From Chryseobacterium sp. ZHDP1 (GTDB taxonomy: Bacteria > Bacteroidota > Bacteroidia > Flavobacteriales > Weeksellaceae), in contig NZ_CP075682.1 of the NCBI RefSeq assembly GCF_018603435.1, forward strand, positions 1,798,001-1,862,000: 64,000 bases of DNA. Direction: 5' to 3'. Both the position numbers and the translations under genes were made by a program. Shown here piece by piece: positions 17,566 to 27,274 of this stretch (the first letter of the stretch is position 1; every line of letters begins with the position of its first letter). Under the pieces are notes generated by a model. That model was not told the origin of the DNA. It made no database searches and saw only the letters and a program-made list of their open reading frames with translations.

Positions 17566-18180
17566 TTAATGCATATCGTCATAGATTCTTACGAGATCTA
17601 CTACATTTTTAACCTGTAGTTTTTCAAAAATTTTCTTCTTATAGGTACTGATCGTCGACATTTTGAGATTCAGACTATTCGAAATTTCTATATTTCCGTT
17701 GCCTTCTGCGAGAAGTTTAAAAATCTGAAATTCCCTTTTTGAAAGCCGCTCCACAGAATGAATATCCGTAGACTGCATAACGAGTTTCTTCATCATATCT
17801 ACCGTGTAATAATATCCCTCTTCGAATATTGCCTTCACGCTTGCTAAGATTTCTTCTTCTGTGGCGCCTTTATTAAGATATCCCGCCGCTCCTTCTTCTA
17901 TGTACTGAATTCCTACATTTTCATCGTAATTGGAAAAGATAAGAATCCTTAATTGTTTCTGTTTCTTTTTCAGTTCCTTTACCATTGCTTTGAAAATACT
18001 CTGCGGAATATCAATATCAATAATTAAAAGATCATATATCTTTTCAGAAACTTTTTCTTTTGCTTCAAGATAAGTTCCTGCGAAATCTATAGTACACTGA
18101 TATTCAAGTTTCGTTTCTAAAATGAGCGAAGTTCCCATTCTTACAACATAATGACCGTCAGCAATGAGTATATTTTTCAT
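17566..18180 (-). CDS. Orphan response regulator with LuxR-type HTH
   Basis: A 204-residue NarL/FixJ-type regulator starting MKNILIADGH. I place the start at 18180; an upstream in-frame ATG would add 15 residues that do not fit the receiver fold. Phospho-acceptor D55 (LLIIDIDIP), S83 and K104 (GYLNKGAT) are present, but the acidic pair near the N-terminus reads ADGH instead of ADDH, so one metal-binding aspartate is missing. The C-terminal LuxR HTH is at about 145-200 (LSKREFQIFKLLAEG). No kinase gene is adjacent, and the long gene-free region upstream may hold its promoter. Confidence 0.88.
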   Translation of the reverse strand: MKNILIADGHYVVRMGTSLILETKLEYQCTIDFAGTYLEAKEKVSEKIYDLLIIDIDIPQSIFKAMVKELKKKQKQLRILIFSNYDENVGIQYIEEGAAGYLNKGATEEEILASVKAIFEEGYYYTVDMMKKLVMQSTDIHSVERLSKREFQIFKLLAEGNGNIEISNSLNLKMSTISTYKKKIFEKLQVKNVVDLVRIYDDMH

Positions 18181-18832
18181 AGTGTTAGTTTTAATAATTT
18201 CCCTTTTCGGAAAATTGCTTTCCATTCAATTTTTACAGTTTCAATACAAGTTACAGACCAATATTATTTTTTTGTTATATTTTACCTGATTAAAGAGATT
18301 TACGAACATTCAATATACTGTATTATCCTGAAATTCTTCAGAACATATTATTTCCACTTTTTTACACCAACTGCTAAAAAAATATGAAACATCTAAAACA
18401 TAAGAATAAAAGTATATTACAAGCATACATCCCCATATCGCATTGTAAACAATTCTGTACAAAAATAGCACATAAAATATTCATGAACACTTAGAATTAT
18501 TACTATAAAAAATTTCATAATATTCTTTAAATTTTTCTTAAAAAACAGCAATATCAGGTTTAAAGACCTGTCTGAAAGTAATATATAGATAATTTCTCTA
18601 TTTCATGCTGATCATATTTTTTTTGATAAATTCCAGATTCAGGGATATCTTCTAATCAAAAAATGGCAATCGACCTGGTAAGCAATTTAAATTCTATCCG
18701 CTTCTGCCACCATTCTCGTCAGAAACTTTAAGATCTATTTTAAAATAAATAGAAAATCTGTTACAGTAAGCTAAGGATAAAAAAAGACAGACCTTAAACG
18801 ATCTGTCTTATAAAATATTTATTTTTATTCTT
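18181..18832. other. Long gene-free region upstream of the LuxR regulator
   Basis: About 650 nt, very AT-rich, with no convincing coding frame, tRNA or clear repeat. Its right end holds the terminator of the NifU-like gene (18784-18809). It may contain the regulator promoter and possibly a small RNA, but I see no specific evidence. Confidence 0.5.
18784..18809 (-). terminator. Terminator of the NifU-like gene
   Basis: AAGACAGA pairs with TCTGTCTT around a loop of about 10 nt; on the minus strand it is followed by TTTTTTTATCC. It lies 23 nt past the stop codon. Confidence 0.8.
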
Positions 18833-19081
18833 CTACTCTACATTTATTACTCTCTCTATTTCCGGAGCATATTGCTTAATGGTATTTTCCACGCCTAATT
18901 TTAAGGTTGAAAAATTTAAAGAACATCCGGAACAGTTTCCTAAAAGTTTTACGTAAACCAGACTGTCTTTCACATCGATAAGCTCGATATCACCACCGTC
19001 CTTATTCAGAAACGGACGGATGCTTTCCAGAGCTTCCAAAACTCTTGTTACAGTATCTTCGTGCGTTATATTTGTTTCCAT
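18833..19081 (-). CDS. NifU-like (NFU) iron-sulfur scaffold
   Basis: An 82-residue single-domain NFU protein. The two cluster ligands are C50 and C53 in NCSGCSL; DGGDIELI (28-35) is the domain hallmark. NFU proteins carry 4Fe-4S clusters to target enzymes. The gene follows the Mrp ATPase gene on the same strand with a 45-nt gap, giving a two-gene Fe-S delivery unit; the two are found near each other in other Bacteroidota. Confidence 0.93.
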   Translation of the reverse strand: METNITHEDTVTRVLEALESIRPFLNKDGGDIELIDVKDSLVYVKLLGNCSGCSLNFSTLKLGVENTIKQYAPEIERVINVE

Positions 19082-19126
19082 ATTTTTTTCAGTTCAGTTC
19101 TGTTTTTTTCAGATTTTAAAAAATCA

Positions 19127-20233
19127 TTATTTTGCTTTTGGCGAGCAGCCAGCCATGGTTGTAATCTTTACCGCTTCTGTTGGCGGAAGATATTTGTTTC
19201 TTTCCACAAGGCTCTCTACCATTTTTCGGGCAGTTTCCGTATAGATTTTAGTAATTTTAGAACCTTCCTGTAAAGCTGCCGGTCTTCCGACATCTCCAGC
19301 TTCTCTGATGCTCTGGATTAAAGGAATTTCCCCTAAAACAGGAATCCCAAGATCATCTGCAAGATATTGCGCTCCCTGCTGTCCGAAGATATAATATTTG
19401 TTGTCCGGCAATTCTTCCGGTGTAAAGTATGCCATATTCTCGATTAATCCAAGAACCGGAATGTTGATGCTTTCCATCTGGAACATTGCAATACCTTTTC
19501 TTACATCTGCCAGAGCAACGTGTTGTGGTGTACTTACAATTACTGCTCCCGTCACAGGAACCTCCTGAATGATGGATAAATGAATATCTCCCGTTCCCGG
19601 AGGAAGATCAATAAGCAGGAAATCCAGTTCTCCCCAAGCTGCATCGCGGATCATCTGGTTCAATGCTTTTGAAGCCATCGGACCTCTCCAGACTACTGCC
19701 TGATTAGCTCCTGAAAAATATCCTATCGAAAGCATTTTTACGCCATAATTTTCAATAGGCTTCATCAGATTTCTTCCGTCCACTTCTACAGAAATTGGTT
19801 TTTCACCTTCCGTATCAAACATGGTAGGAACTGAAGGACCGTAAATATCTGCATCTAACAATCCTACTTTGAAGCCCATTTTTGCTAAAGTTACTGCCAT
19901 ATTTGCAGAAACTGTAGATTTACCAACTCCTCCTTTTCCGGAAGCAATGGCAATAATATTCTGAATTCCCGGAATTTGCTTTCCTTTGATCTGGCTTTGC
20001 TGAATTTCGCTCGGCTCCGGAGAAACGATCTTTAATTTCAGATTAATATCTTCGCCAAACTCGCTTGCGAAAGCCTGCTTCATTGCTGCTTCAAGCTTTT
20101 TCTTTTCGTGCATTGCGGGAGAATGAGCCGTCATGTCAATATAGACATCATTGCCCATTATCTGAAGATTATTCACCAAATCATCAACTTCTATCTCTTT
20201 AAGGAAACCCTGTACCTTTTCTTTCGTCAACAT
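19127..20233 (-). CDS. apbC: Mrp/NBP35-family P-loop ATPase, Fe-S carrier
   Basis: A 368-residue Mrp/ApbC protein that carries or inserts Fe-S clusters. An N-terminal MIP18/DUF59 domain (about 1-75) precedes the ATPase domain with the deviant Walker A GKGGVGKST (99-107) and Walker B-like LIDLPPGTGD. The CxxC pair usually seen near the middle of this family is not found where I expect it: the segment reads LIENMAYFTPEELPDNKYYIFG. This is a loss of a canonical motif, possibly usual in this lineage. A C-terminal CSPK is the only late cysteine. Its promoter may use TAAATTTG at 20253-20260. Confidence 0.93.
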   Translation of the reverse strand: MLTKEKVQGFLKEIEVDDLVNNLQIMGNDVYIDMTAHSPAMHEKKKLEAAMKQAFASEFGEDINLKLKIVSPEPSEIQQSQIKGKQIPGIQNIIAIASGKGGVGKSTVSANMAVTLAKMGFKVGLLDADIYGPSVPTMFDTEGEKPISVEVDGRNLMKPIENYGVKMLSIGYFSGANQAVVWRGPMASKALNQMIRDAAWGELDFLLIDLPPGTGDIHLSIIQEVPVTGAVIVSTPQHVALADVRKGIAMFQMESINIPVLGLIENMAYFTPEELPDNKYYIFGQQGAQYLADDLGIPVLGEIPLIQSIREAGDVGRPAALQEGSKITKIYTETARKMVESLVERNKYLPPTEAVKITTMAGCSPKAK

Positions 20234-20252
20234 AAACTAAATAAATTGTTTA

Positions 20253-20260
20253 CAAATTTA
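20253..20260 (-). promoter_or_regulatory. -7 element of mrp
   Basis: On the minus strand TAAATTTG matches TAnnTTTG, 20 nt before the mrp start codon. No good -33 TTG was seen. Confidence 0.35.
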
Positions 20261-20446
20261 CGTAATTTTTAGCTATTTAGAATAAGTAAAGAGACTGATA
20301 GATATTTTCTTTTGAGGAAAAAAGATTTAGCAGAAACAAGCTTATTAAAAATAAATTATTTCCCTTCATTTAATCATAAAAACGGTTTCATAAGTCCTTA
20401 TTAATTCGGCGCAATGTGTATTTCCTCATTATTAATGAAATTTTGT

Positions 20447-20454
20447 TAGATTTG
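20447..20454 (+). promoter_or_regulatory. -7 element of the GH92 gene
   Basis: TAGATTTG matches TAnnTTTG, 40 nt before the chosen start. It lies inside the longer reading frame that begins further upstream, which supports starting the protein at 20494. Confidence 0.4.
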
Positions 20455-20493
20455 TTGAAATCTATATCAAGTAAAAATTACATCACCAAACCA

Positions 20494-23316
20494 ATGAACT
20501 CTAAAAAATTCATCTTACTTTTTTTTCTCACTTCCCTATGTATCAAAGCCCAGAACTATTCGCAGTATGTGAATCCGTTTATAGGAACCGGCGGTCATGG
20601 TCACACCTTTCCCGGAGCTATTGTTCCGTTCGGAATGGTACAGCTTTCTCCTGACACCAGAATCGACGGAAGCTGGGATGGCTGCAGCGGCTATCATTAT
20701 TCCGACTCAGTGATCTATGGATTTTCACACACGCACTTAAATGGAACCGGAGTTTCAGATTACGGAGACATTATGCTGATGCCAACGATGGGAAACCCCG
20801 GTTTAACACCTAAAGAATATTCATCCAGATTTTCTCATAAAAACGAAAAAGCAACCGCAGGATTTTATTCCGTTAAATTAGAAAAAAACAATATTGATGT
20901 TCGTTTAACCACGACTAAAAGAGTCGGTTACCATGAATATACCTTCAACAATGCAGGAAATGCGAATATTATTTTAGATCTGAATCACAGAGATAAACTG
21001 CTGGAAGGTGAAGTAAAAATCATTGATGATAAAACGATTGAAGTTTTCCGCAGAAGTGAAGCTTGGGCAACGAACCAATACATTTATGCAAGAATTGAGT
21101 TTTCAAAACCGATGTTTAGATCTAAAGATCATGTTGTAAAGCCTAGCGAAAGAGGGGTTTCTATACCTGAGAAAGTTACAAAAGGTGATGAAATTCAAAT
21201 AGCATTTTCTACAAAGGTCAAAAAAGGCGAAAAAATTCTTGTAAAAGTGGCGATTTCACCTACAGGGTACGAAGGAGCGGCAAAAAATATGCTGGCTGAA
21301 GGGAAGTCTGATAATTTTGATGACATTCAAAAAAATGCTGTTGCAGACTGGAATAAAGAATTATCTAAAATCGAGGTTAAATCTTCCGACAAAAATAAAC
21401 TTGCAGTTTTCTACACAGCAATGTATCACGTGTTCACACAACCGAACATCTATATGGATGTTGACGGAAAATACAGAGGTCGTGACAACAAATTCTACAT
21501 GGCAAACGGATTCGATTATTATTCGGTTTTTTCGCTTTGGGATACTTTTCGCGGAGCGCATCCTTTGATGACTTTAACCGACAGAAAAAGAACGGCAGAT
21601 TTCATCAATACCTTTATTAAACAATATGAACAGGGCGGAAAACTTCCGGTTTGGGAACTGGCTTCCAACGAAACGGAATGCATGATCGGTTACCACGCAG
21701 TTTCCGTTATTGCCGATGCGATGGCAAAAGGAATTACAGGTTTTGATTATGAAAAGGCATTTCAGGCTTCTAAAAACTCTGCTATGCTAGATATTTTTGG
21801 GTTAAATGCTTACAAACAGAACAATTTCATCAGCATTGATGATGAGCATGAAAGTGTTTCTAAAACCGTAGAATATGCTTACGACGACTGGTGTATCGCT
21901 CAAATGGCTAAAATTTTAGGCAAGAAAGAAGACCATCAGTATTTCATGAAACGTTCTCAGAATTGGAAAAATCTGTACAATCCAAAGAATGGGTTTATGC
22001 AGCCGAGAAAAAACGGAAACTGGCATGAACCTTTTGAGCCGAGAGAAGTTAATAACAATTATACCGAAGGAAATTCGTGGCATTATTCCTACTCTGTTCA
22101 GCAGGATATTCCGGGACTGATCGCGGCACATGGCGGAAAAGAGAAATTTGAACAATTTATTGATGGTATTTTTTCTGCACCGGACAAAACAACAGGAAGA
22201 GAACAGGTGGATATTACCGGATTAATCGGACAATATGCACAGGGAAATGAACCGAGCCACCACATCGCATATCTTTATAATTACGTAGGAAAACCTGAGA
22301 AAACAGATGCAAAAATTAAATTCATCCTTGATAATTATTATAAAAACACACCGGACGGTCTGATCGGAAATGAAGACTGCGGACAGATGAGCGCATGGTA
22401 TATTCTGAGTGCTATGGGAATTTACTCTGTAACTCCCGGTTTACCGGAATGGCAGACAACGAAGCCTTATTTTGATGAGGTTAAAATTCATCTTGAAGAC
22501 GGAACAACAAGAACGATTACTCCCAATACAAACAGAGAAGAGCTTAAAAAACTTGGTTTTGAAAATGCAAAATCGTTTAAAGATTTTAAATATGATGAAT
22601 TAACGGCATCTCCTGTTATTTCTGCTGCAAGAATTTTTGATTTAAATACAAAAGTTGAGATCACAGCGCTAAATCCTGATGACAAAATTTACTATATGAC
22701 ACTGGATGAAGGTGATGCGAACGTAAGAAAAATGTTTACCGCCTATAAAGGTCCTTTCACCATTACTAAAACCACTCAGGTTGCGGCTTACGCGGAAAGA
22801 AATGGTGAAAAAAGTTCAATTGTAAGAGCCAATTTCAACAGAAGACCGAATAACTGGGACATTACGGTAAATTCCACTCCTACCCCACAATACACAGCAA
22901 GCGGAAAATTATCTTTAATCGACGGAATCAACGGTGATACCAACTGGAGAAAAGGAGAATGGCTGGGTTATCAGGGACAGACTTTTGAAGCGATTATCGA
23001 CATGAAATCACCTCAACAATTCACTCAGTTATCTTCAACCTATCTTCAGGACAGCCGCGCATGGATTTTGATGCCTAAAAAAGTGGAATATTATGTTTCC
23101 AACAACGGAAAAGATTTTATTTTGCTAAAAACAGTTGAAAATACTCTGGATCCGAAAGATGAAACCGTTCAGGTAAAGGATTTTTCAACGGAGGTTCTTC
23201 CTACACAGGCTCGCTACGTAAAAGTAAAAGCCTACCATTTCGGGAAACTTCCGGAGTGGCATCAGGGAGCGGGCGGTGATGCTTATATTTTTGTGGATGA
23301 GATTTCTGTGAAATAA
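20494..23316 (+). CDS. GH92-family alpha-mannosidase, secreted
   Basis: Glycoside hydrolase of family 92, calcium-dependent exo-alpha-mannosidases that act on glycoprotein or yeast-type mannans. I start at 20494 (MNSKKFILLFFLTSLCIKAQ), which gives a proper signal peptide of about 18-20 residues; a start 26 codons upstream would not. The mature protein begins YSQYVNPFIGTGGHGHTFPG, typical of GH92. Family motifs WHYSYSVQQD and GNEDCGQMSAWY contain the acid and calcium-pocket residues. A C-terminal F5/8-type carbohydrate-binding domain occupies roughly the last 150 residues. Total length 940. Confidence 0.93.
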   Translation: MNSKKFILLFFLTSLCIKAQNYSQYVNPFIGTGGHGHTFPGAIVPFGMVQLSPDTRIDGSWDGCSGYHYSDSVIYGFSHTHLNGTGVSDYGDIMLMPTMGNPGLTPKEYSSRFSHKNEKATAGFYSVKLEKNNIDVRLTTTKRVGYHEYTFNNAGNANIILDLNHRDKLLEGEVKIIDDKTIEVFRRSEAWATNQYIYARIEFSKPMFRSKDHVVKPSERGVSIPEKVTKGDEIQIAFSTKVKKGEKILVKVAISPTGYEGAAKNMLAEGKSDNFDDIQKNAVADWNKELSKIEVKSSDKNKLAVFYTAMYHVFTQPNIYMDVDGKYRGRDNKFYMANGFDYYSVFSLWDTFRGAHPLMTLTDRKRTADFINTFIKQYEQGGKLPVWELASNETECMIGYHAVSVIADAMAKGITGFDYEKAFQASKNSAMLDIFGLNAYKQNNFISIDDEHESVSKTVEYAYDDWCIAQMAKILGKKEDHQYFMKRSQNWKNLYNPKNGFMQPRKNGNWHEPFEPREVNNNYTEGNSWHYSYSVQQDIPGLIAAHGGKEKFEQFIDGIFSAPDKTTGREQVDITGLIGQYAQGNEPSHHIAYLYNYVGKPEKTDAKIKFILDNYYKNTPDGLIGNEDCGQMSAWYILSAMGIYSVTPGLPEWQTTKPYFDEVKIHLEDGTTRTITPNTNREELKKLGFENAKSFKDFKYDELTASPVISAARIFDLNTKVEITALNPDDKIYYMTLDEGDANVRKMFTAYKGPFTITKTTQVAAYAERNGEKSSIVRANFNRRPNNWDITVNSTPTPQYTASGKLSLIDGINGDTNWRKGEWLGYQGQTFEAIIDMKSPQQFTQLSSTYLQDSRAWILMPKKVEYYVSNNGKDFILLKTVENTLDPKDETVQVKDFSTEVLPTQARYVKVKAYHFGKLPEWHQGAGGDAYIFVDEISVK

Positions 23317-23414
23317 TTATTCATAAAATTCTCTGAAAGCATAATCCTGAAATGAATATTATGTTTTTATGATTCAAAATCAGAAGTATCATAAAAAAGT
23401 TAAACTGTTTCTGA

Positions 23415-23451
23415 AAAAAAGGCTGTCTTAGAATCAAAGACAGCCTTTTTT
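23415..23451. terminator. Bidirectional terminator, GH92 and outer-membrane gene
   Basis: AAAAAGGCTGTCTT pairs with AAAGACAGCCTTTTTT around a short loop between two convergent genes; T-runs occur in both directions. Confidence 0.85.
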
Positions 23452-23471
23452 ATTTTTGCCCTGAAAATAAT

Positions 23472-24704
23472 TTAATCTATATATTTCTTCTTAAACCAGG
23501 TATCAAGAACATTCATGCTGATGCTTAACATGTGGTAATTTTCTTTAATGGAAACATTTTGCTGTAATCCGTGAATGCCATAACCGTAGCTTACGTTAAG
23601 ATTAACACGATTCAGAGGAATTCCCAAACCGGCGGTAAACTCCAGCTTATCTATTTTAACTTTATTAATTTTGTAATATCCGGTATCATAATTTACTCCG
23701 AAACGATACACAAAGGCTTCCGATAATTTTTCAAATCTCTTTTTCGCAGGCAAGATCTCCAGTCCCAGACCGTAAACATTCTGTCTGTAGTACTGTTCAG
23801 ACGTTTCTGTATTTTTTACTTTATCCCAGTTGCTTTGTCTGAAATCGAAAGTCATCCTGTATTTTTCCTTCGCAAGAATTCCTACTCCCGCTCCCATCTC
23901 AAAAGGTAATGAAGAGTCTCTGGAAGAAAGACCGGAAGTAACGGTATTGGTATAATCCTTATCTTCCGTGTAAGAAACCTCCCGTTTTGAAACGAGTTTA
24001 CTCCCAAAATTCACAATTCCTCCAAGAGTAAGTTTAAAATTATCACCAAATTCTTTTTTATACTGCGTCCCCAAATTGTAACTAAAACCTGTATATCTTA
24101 CGCTTCTGTTGATTTCAACTTCTGTAGTCGTAGAGATAGTTTCTTTCCTGTAAATGGTTCCGAAATTATTGTTTACCTTCCCGCCCAGACTCCAGTTATC
24201 ATTAATTTTATACGCCAGACTTATTCCCCACTTCGATAGTCCTCCGCTTCCTTCGTACGTCACAGGATATTCGCTTACCGTACCTTCGATAGGAATAGTG
24301 GAAGAAATCTTATAATCCGAAGAAGTGGTAGGCTGCATACTGATCCCAATAAATGCTTTTCTGGAAATTCTTAAGGCAGCGCTGAAGTTTGTAAAGTTAG
24401 AGTTCAGCCTGTTGTCTGATCCCAAATTGCTTGAAATAGTATTATACTTCAAGATCCCGCTTACATTGAAAACAACATTTCTGGAGCTAAGATCCGTCAT
24501 TGAAGCCGGATTTTTAGAGTTGATATAATCCGGAGCCTCCAGAGCAATTCCTGTATTTCCCAAAGCGATATTTCGTGCATCATCTACGTTATTAAAACCT
24601 CCAATTCCGAAATAGGAATATGGTGAAGAGTTTTGGGCATACATTACAGAAGTAAAAATGCATGAGAATAAAATACCTGCCGTTGTTTTATTTTTCTTGT
24701 TCAT
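23472..24704 (-). CDS. Outer-membrane beta-barrel protein, partner of DUF4270
   Basis: A 410-residue outer-membrane protein. A signal peptide (about 1-23, ending VMYAQ) is followed by SSPYSYFGIGGFNNVDDARNIALGNTGIAL, a start common to FadL/PorV-like barrels of Bacteroidota. Alternating-hydrophobic strands run to an aromatic C-terminus. It sits 16 nt after the DUF4270 lipoprotein gene on the same strand, and so is probably co-transcribed with it. What it transports or anchors is unknown. Confidence 0.75.
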   Translation of the reverse strand: MNKKNKTTAGILFSCIFTSVMYAQNSSPYSYFGIGGFNNVDDARNIALGNTGIALEAPDYINSKNPASMTDLSSRNVVFNVSGILKYNTISSNLGSDNRLNSNFTNFSAALRISRKAFIGISMQPTTSSDYKISSTIPIEGTVSEYPVTYEGSGGLSKWGISLAYKINDNWSLGGKVNNNFGTIYRKETISTTTEVEINRSVRYTGFSYNLGTQYKKEFGDNFKLTLGGIVNFGSKLVSKREVSYTEDKDYTNTVTSGLSSRDSSLPFEMGAGVGILAKEKYRMTFDFRQSNWDKVKNTETSEQYYRQNVYGLGLEILPAKKRFEKLSEAFVYRFGVNYDTGYYKINKVKIDKLEFTAGLGIPLNRVNLNVSYGYGIHGLQQNVSIKENYHMLSISMNVLDTWFKKKYID

Positions 24705-24720
24705 AAAATTAATCTTGCAT

Positions 24721-26061
24721 TTAATATCCCAGCATATACACCTTCAGTTTCGCCGGATTTGTTTTATTTTTTTGGTCTCCTGTAACTAACCTTCCGCAAA
24801 GAACATCTGCATATGAAGATGGATACATTAAAATATTATAATTAGAATTTGCCGATTCTGACAGTATGGTGTTTACATAGCTCTTCACGGAAAAATTGTA
24901 AGTATGTTCATTCTGAAATTCGCTACCGGCTGAAAGACTCGTTGCAATTTCCGTACTTCCGTCTGAGGTGTAAGTGCTTACAATATTGTTAAATTTATCT
25001 CCCAGATAATAATAAAGAGGTGAAGGATTATAAAAGTTATCGGAATAATATCCGACCACCGGACTCAGAGACAATGTGGCATCGATAATTTTATAATTCT
25101 GATATACATTCTTCAAAGACTTCAGATAAGGAATTTCTATCCTTGTATACACTCCTATCCCTGCCATCATGTAGGCTCTGTTCCCCAAATTTGCAGAATA
25201 AATGGGTTTTGATGAAGAAAGCCCATCCAATTGGGATCCTGTAAAATCACTTTGTATTTTGTTATATTGATAGGTTGTACTCGGATTAAGATCCAGCGTA
25301 TACTTTACAGGCTCCGTACCGTTTTGTGATGCGGTGTGGTAATACATTCTCACAATATTGGAAACCTTCTCTTTTGTACTTTTATTGATCTGAACCTCAT
25401 ACGAGGAATTAATTCCGAAACGCAGAATCGCATTATTATTGGAGGAAGGTACTAAAGCAAGACCTTTATAAAAATTAAGAAAATATTCCTGAGTGGTTAC
25501 ATCACTATTTTTAAGCGTATTAAATAGCGATTGTCCGAAAGACTGATCCAGTTTTATCTTCACGTAGCTGCTGTCTGTATTGGGTCTCGGAAAAAACTCT
25601 GCCTCTCCTATGGAATTAGAAGAATAATTAAAGTGGCTTTTGCTGTAAAGATATCCGTTGTTCAGTTTAATACGGTCTGTTAAAGGATAAACATTCAGTT
25701 TGTAAGAAGTAAGAGTATCTCCGTAATAAAAATTTGTGTTCGTAAGATACATCACAATAGAATCGAAAACCGCAGTTGTAGGCGAAGACAGCGTATAGCT
25801 TTCTGGTGTCAGTTCAAAAAGAGAAGAAGAATTTACCTTTCCGAAAGTCTGGTCATTGATGGCTCCGATCATCATTACACTTTTCCCTGATGTTACTACA
25901 GAATCTTTCATAACGGTAGACATCTTCATTGTGAGAGTATCAATCATAACAATTTTAGATTCGGCATCCATCCAGGAGCTTCCCACTTCATAGGTGTTGC
26001 TTTCGTCCTCACAGGAAAATAAAAGGAACAGCGAAAAACACAATAAAAAATATTTACACAT
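24721..26061 (-). CDS. DUF4270 lipoprotein
   Basis: A 446-residue lipoprotein with lipobox LLFSC (about 13-17) after a hydrophobic signal. The body shows DUF4270 features: DQTFGKVNSSSLFELTP near the start and alternating beta-rich segments to the end. DUF4270 proteins are Bacteroidota-specific, surface-associated and of unknown function. First gene of a two-gene unit with an outer-membrane protein; divergent from the Kelch locus. The promoter may use TATGTTTG at 26072-26079. Confidence 0.85.
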   Translation of the reverse strand: MCKYFLLCFSLFLLFSCEDESNTYEVGSSWMDAESKIVMIDTLTMKMSTVMKDSVVTSGKSVMMIGAINDQTFGKVNSSSLFELTPESYTLSSPTTAVFDSIVMYLTNTNFYYGDTLTSYKLNVYPLTDRIKLNNGYLYSKSHFNYSSNSIGEAEFFPRPNTDSSYVKIKLDQSFGQSLFNTLKNSDVTTQEYFLNFYKGLALVPSSNNNAILRFGINSSYEVQINKSTKEKVSNIVRMYYHTASQNGTEPVKYTLDLNPSTTYQYNKIQSDFTGSQLDGLSSSKPIYSANLGNRAYMMAGIGVYTRIEIPYLKSLKNVYQNYKIIDATLSLSPVVGYYSDNFYNPSPLYYYLGDKFNNIVSTYTSDGSTEIATSLSAGSEFQNEHTYNFSVKSYVNTILSESANSNYNILMYPSSYADVLCGRLVTGDQKNKTNPAKLKVYMLGY

Positions 26062-26071
26062 CTTTTTTCCG

Positions 26072-26079
26072 CAAACATA
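26072..26079 (-). promoter_or_regulatory. -7 element of the DUF4270 gene
   Basis: On the minus strand TATGTTTG is an exact TAnnTTTG match, 10 nt before the start codon. A short 5' UTR results. No clear TTG at -33. Confidence 0.45.
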
Positions 26080-26290
26080 TCATTAAGTTCATATTAAGGT
26101 AAAATTTATTCTTCCGTTGCCCTTGAGTTGTAGACGGTTGAGAAAAATATCGGGATATCTTTAAATTTTGTAAAAAACAGAGAATCTATCTTCAATAGAT
26201 GCCCATTCGCCTACAAAAAAACCGTGTTCGTCTAAAAAATTTTCAGAATACTTGGGAATTAGATTCATTTGCACAAAAAAAGAATGAATA

Positions 26291-27274
26291 ATGAATGGTA
26301 AACTTTCAATTTTAGCACTCACTCTTGCAGGGACATTTTTAGCTGTAAGCTGCCGAAATGATGACGATGATGATGAACTGATAGGAAACTGGGTAAGAGT
26401 TTCTGATCTGGACGGCAAACCCCGCTCTAATGCATCTGCATTTGTAGTAAACGGAAAAGGATATATCACCGGAGGATATGATGGGGAATATTATTATAAT
26501 GATTTATGGAGTTATGATCCCAATGTAAATGCCTGGACGCAGAAAGCCGATTTCCCGGGAGCTAAAAGAAGTTCCGCAGTAGGTTTCGCAACCTCTTCCT
26601 ACGGATATGTAGGAACGGGATACGATGGACTGAATAAGTTAAAAGATTTTTATAAATATGATCCTTCATCCAACACATGGAGCCAGATTACAGATTTTCC
26701 GGGAACAGCAAGATATGCTGCGCTGGCATTCGGTATCGAAAACAAAGGATATGTGGGAACAGGATATGACGGAAGCGAACTGAAAGACTTTTATAAATAT
26801 GACGAGTCTACCTCATCATGGAGTTCCATCAACAGTTTAGGAGGTTCAAAAAGAAGAGACGGAGCTACGTTTGTAATCAATAATGTGGCATATGTAGGAT
26901 TCGGAAGTAACAACGGAAGTCTGGTATCCGATTTCTGGGCTTTTGATCCCATCTCTGAAACATGGACACGAAAAGTCGATACCAGTAATGACGACGATTC
27001 GCAAAACCGTGTTTCTACAGCCGCATTTTCAGCAAACGGTTTGGGCTATGTAGCTACAGGATCTACCGGAAGTGTTACCAATACCACATGGGAATATGAT
27101 CCTTCTACGAACGACTGGACACAGAGAACCTCCTTTGAAGGATCTTCCAGAGAAAGTGCCTGTGCGTTTTCCATAGGAAATTATGGCTACGTTCTTACAG
27201 GAAACAGTGGATCTTCTTACTTTGATGATATTTGGGTATTTCGTCCTAATGAAAGCGAAAATGATGATGATTAA
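26291..27274 (+). CDS. Kelch-repeat lipoprotein
   Basis: A 327-residue lipoprotein (lipobox AVSC, about residues 18-21) with an acidic spacer of D residues, then five to six Kelch blades: GKGYITGGYDG, YGYVGTGYDG, NKGYVGTGYDG, GLGYVATG and YGYVLTG each precede a DFYKYD- or DDIWVF-type strand. A beta-propeller on the cell surface is expected, a ligand- or protein-binding platform. It ends in an acidic tail and overlaps the next gene. It is divergent from the DUF4270 operon and first in a Kelch-DUF4907-kinase-regulator unit. Confidence 0.9.
   Translation: MNGKLSILALTLAGTFLAVSCRNDDDDDELIGNWVRVSDLDGKPRSNASAFVVNGKGYITGGYDGEYYYNDLWSYDPNVNAWTQKADFPGAKRSSAVGFATSSYGYVGTGYDGLNKLKDFYKYDPSSNTWSQITDFPGTARYAALAFGIENKGYVGTGYDGSELKDFYKYDESTSSWSSINSLGGSKRRDGATFVINNVAYVGFGSNNGSLVSDFWAFDPISETWTRKVDTSNDDDSQNRVSTAAFSANGLGYVATGSTGSVTNTTWEYDPSTNDWTQRTSFEGSSRESACAFSIGNYGYVLTGNSGSSYFDDIWVFRPNESENDDD

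Noticed and set aside
18181..18387. A 78-residue plus-strand frame upstream of the LuxR gene
   Set aside because: Low complexity, no start context, no recognisable features; treated as noncoding.
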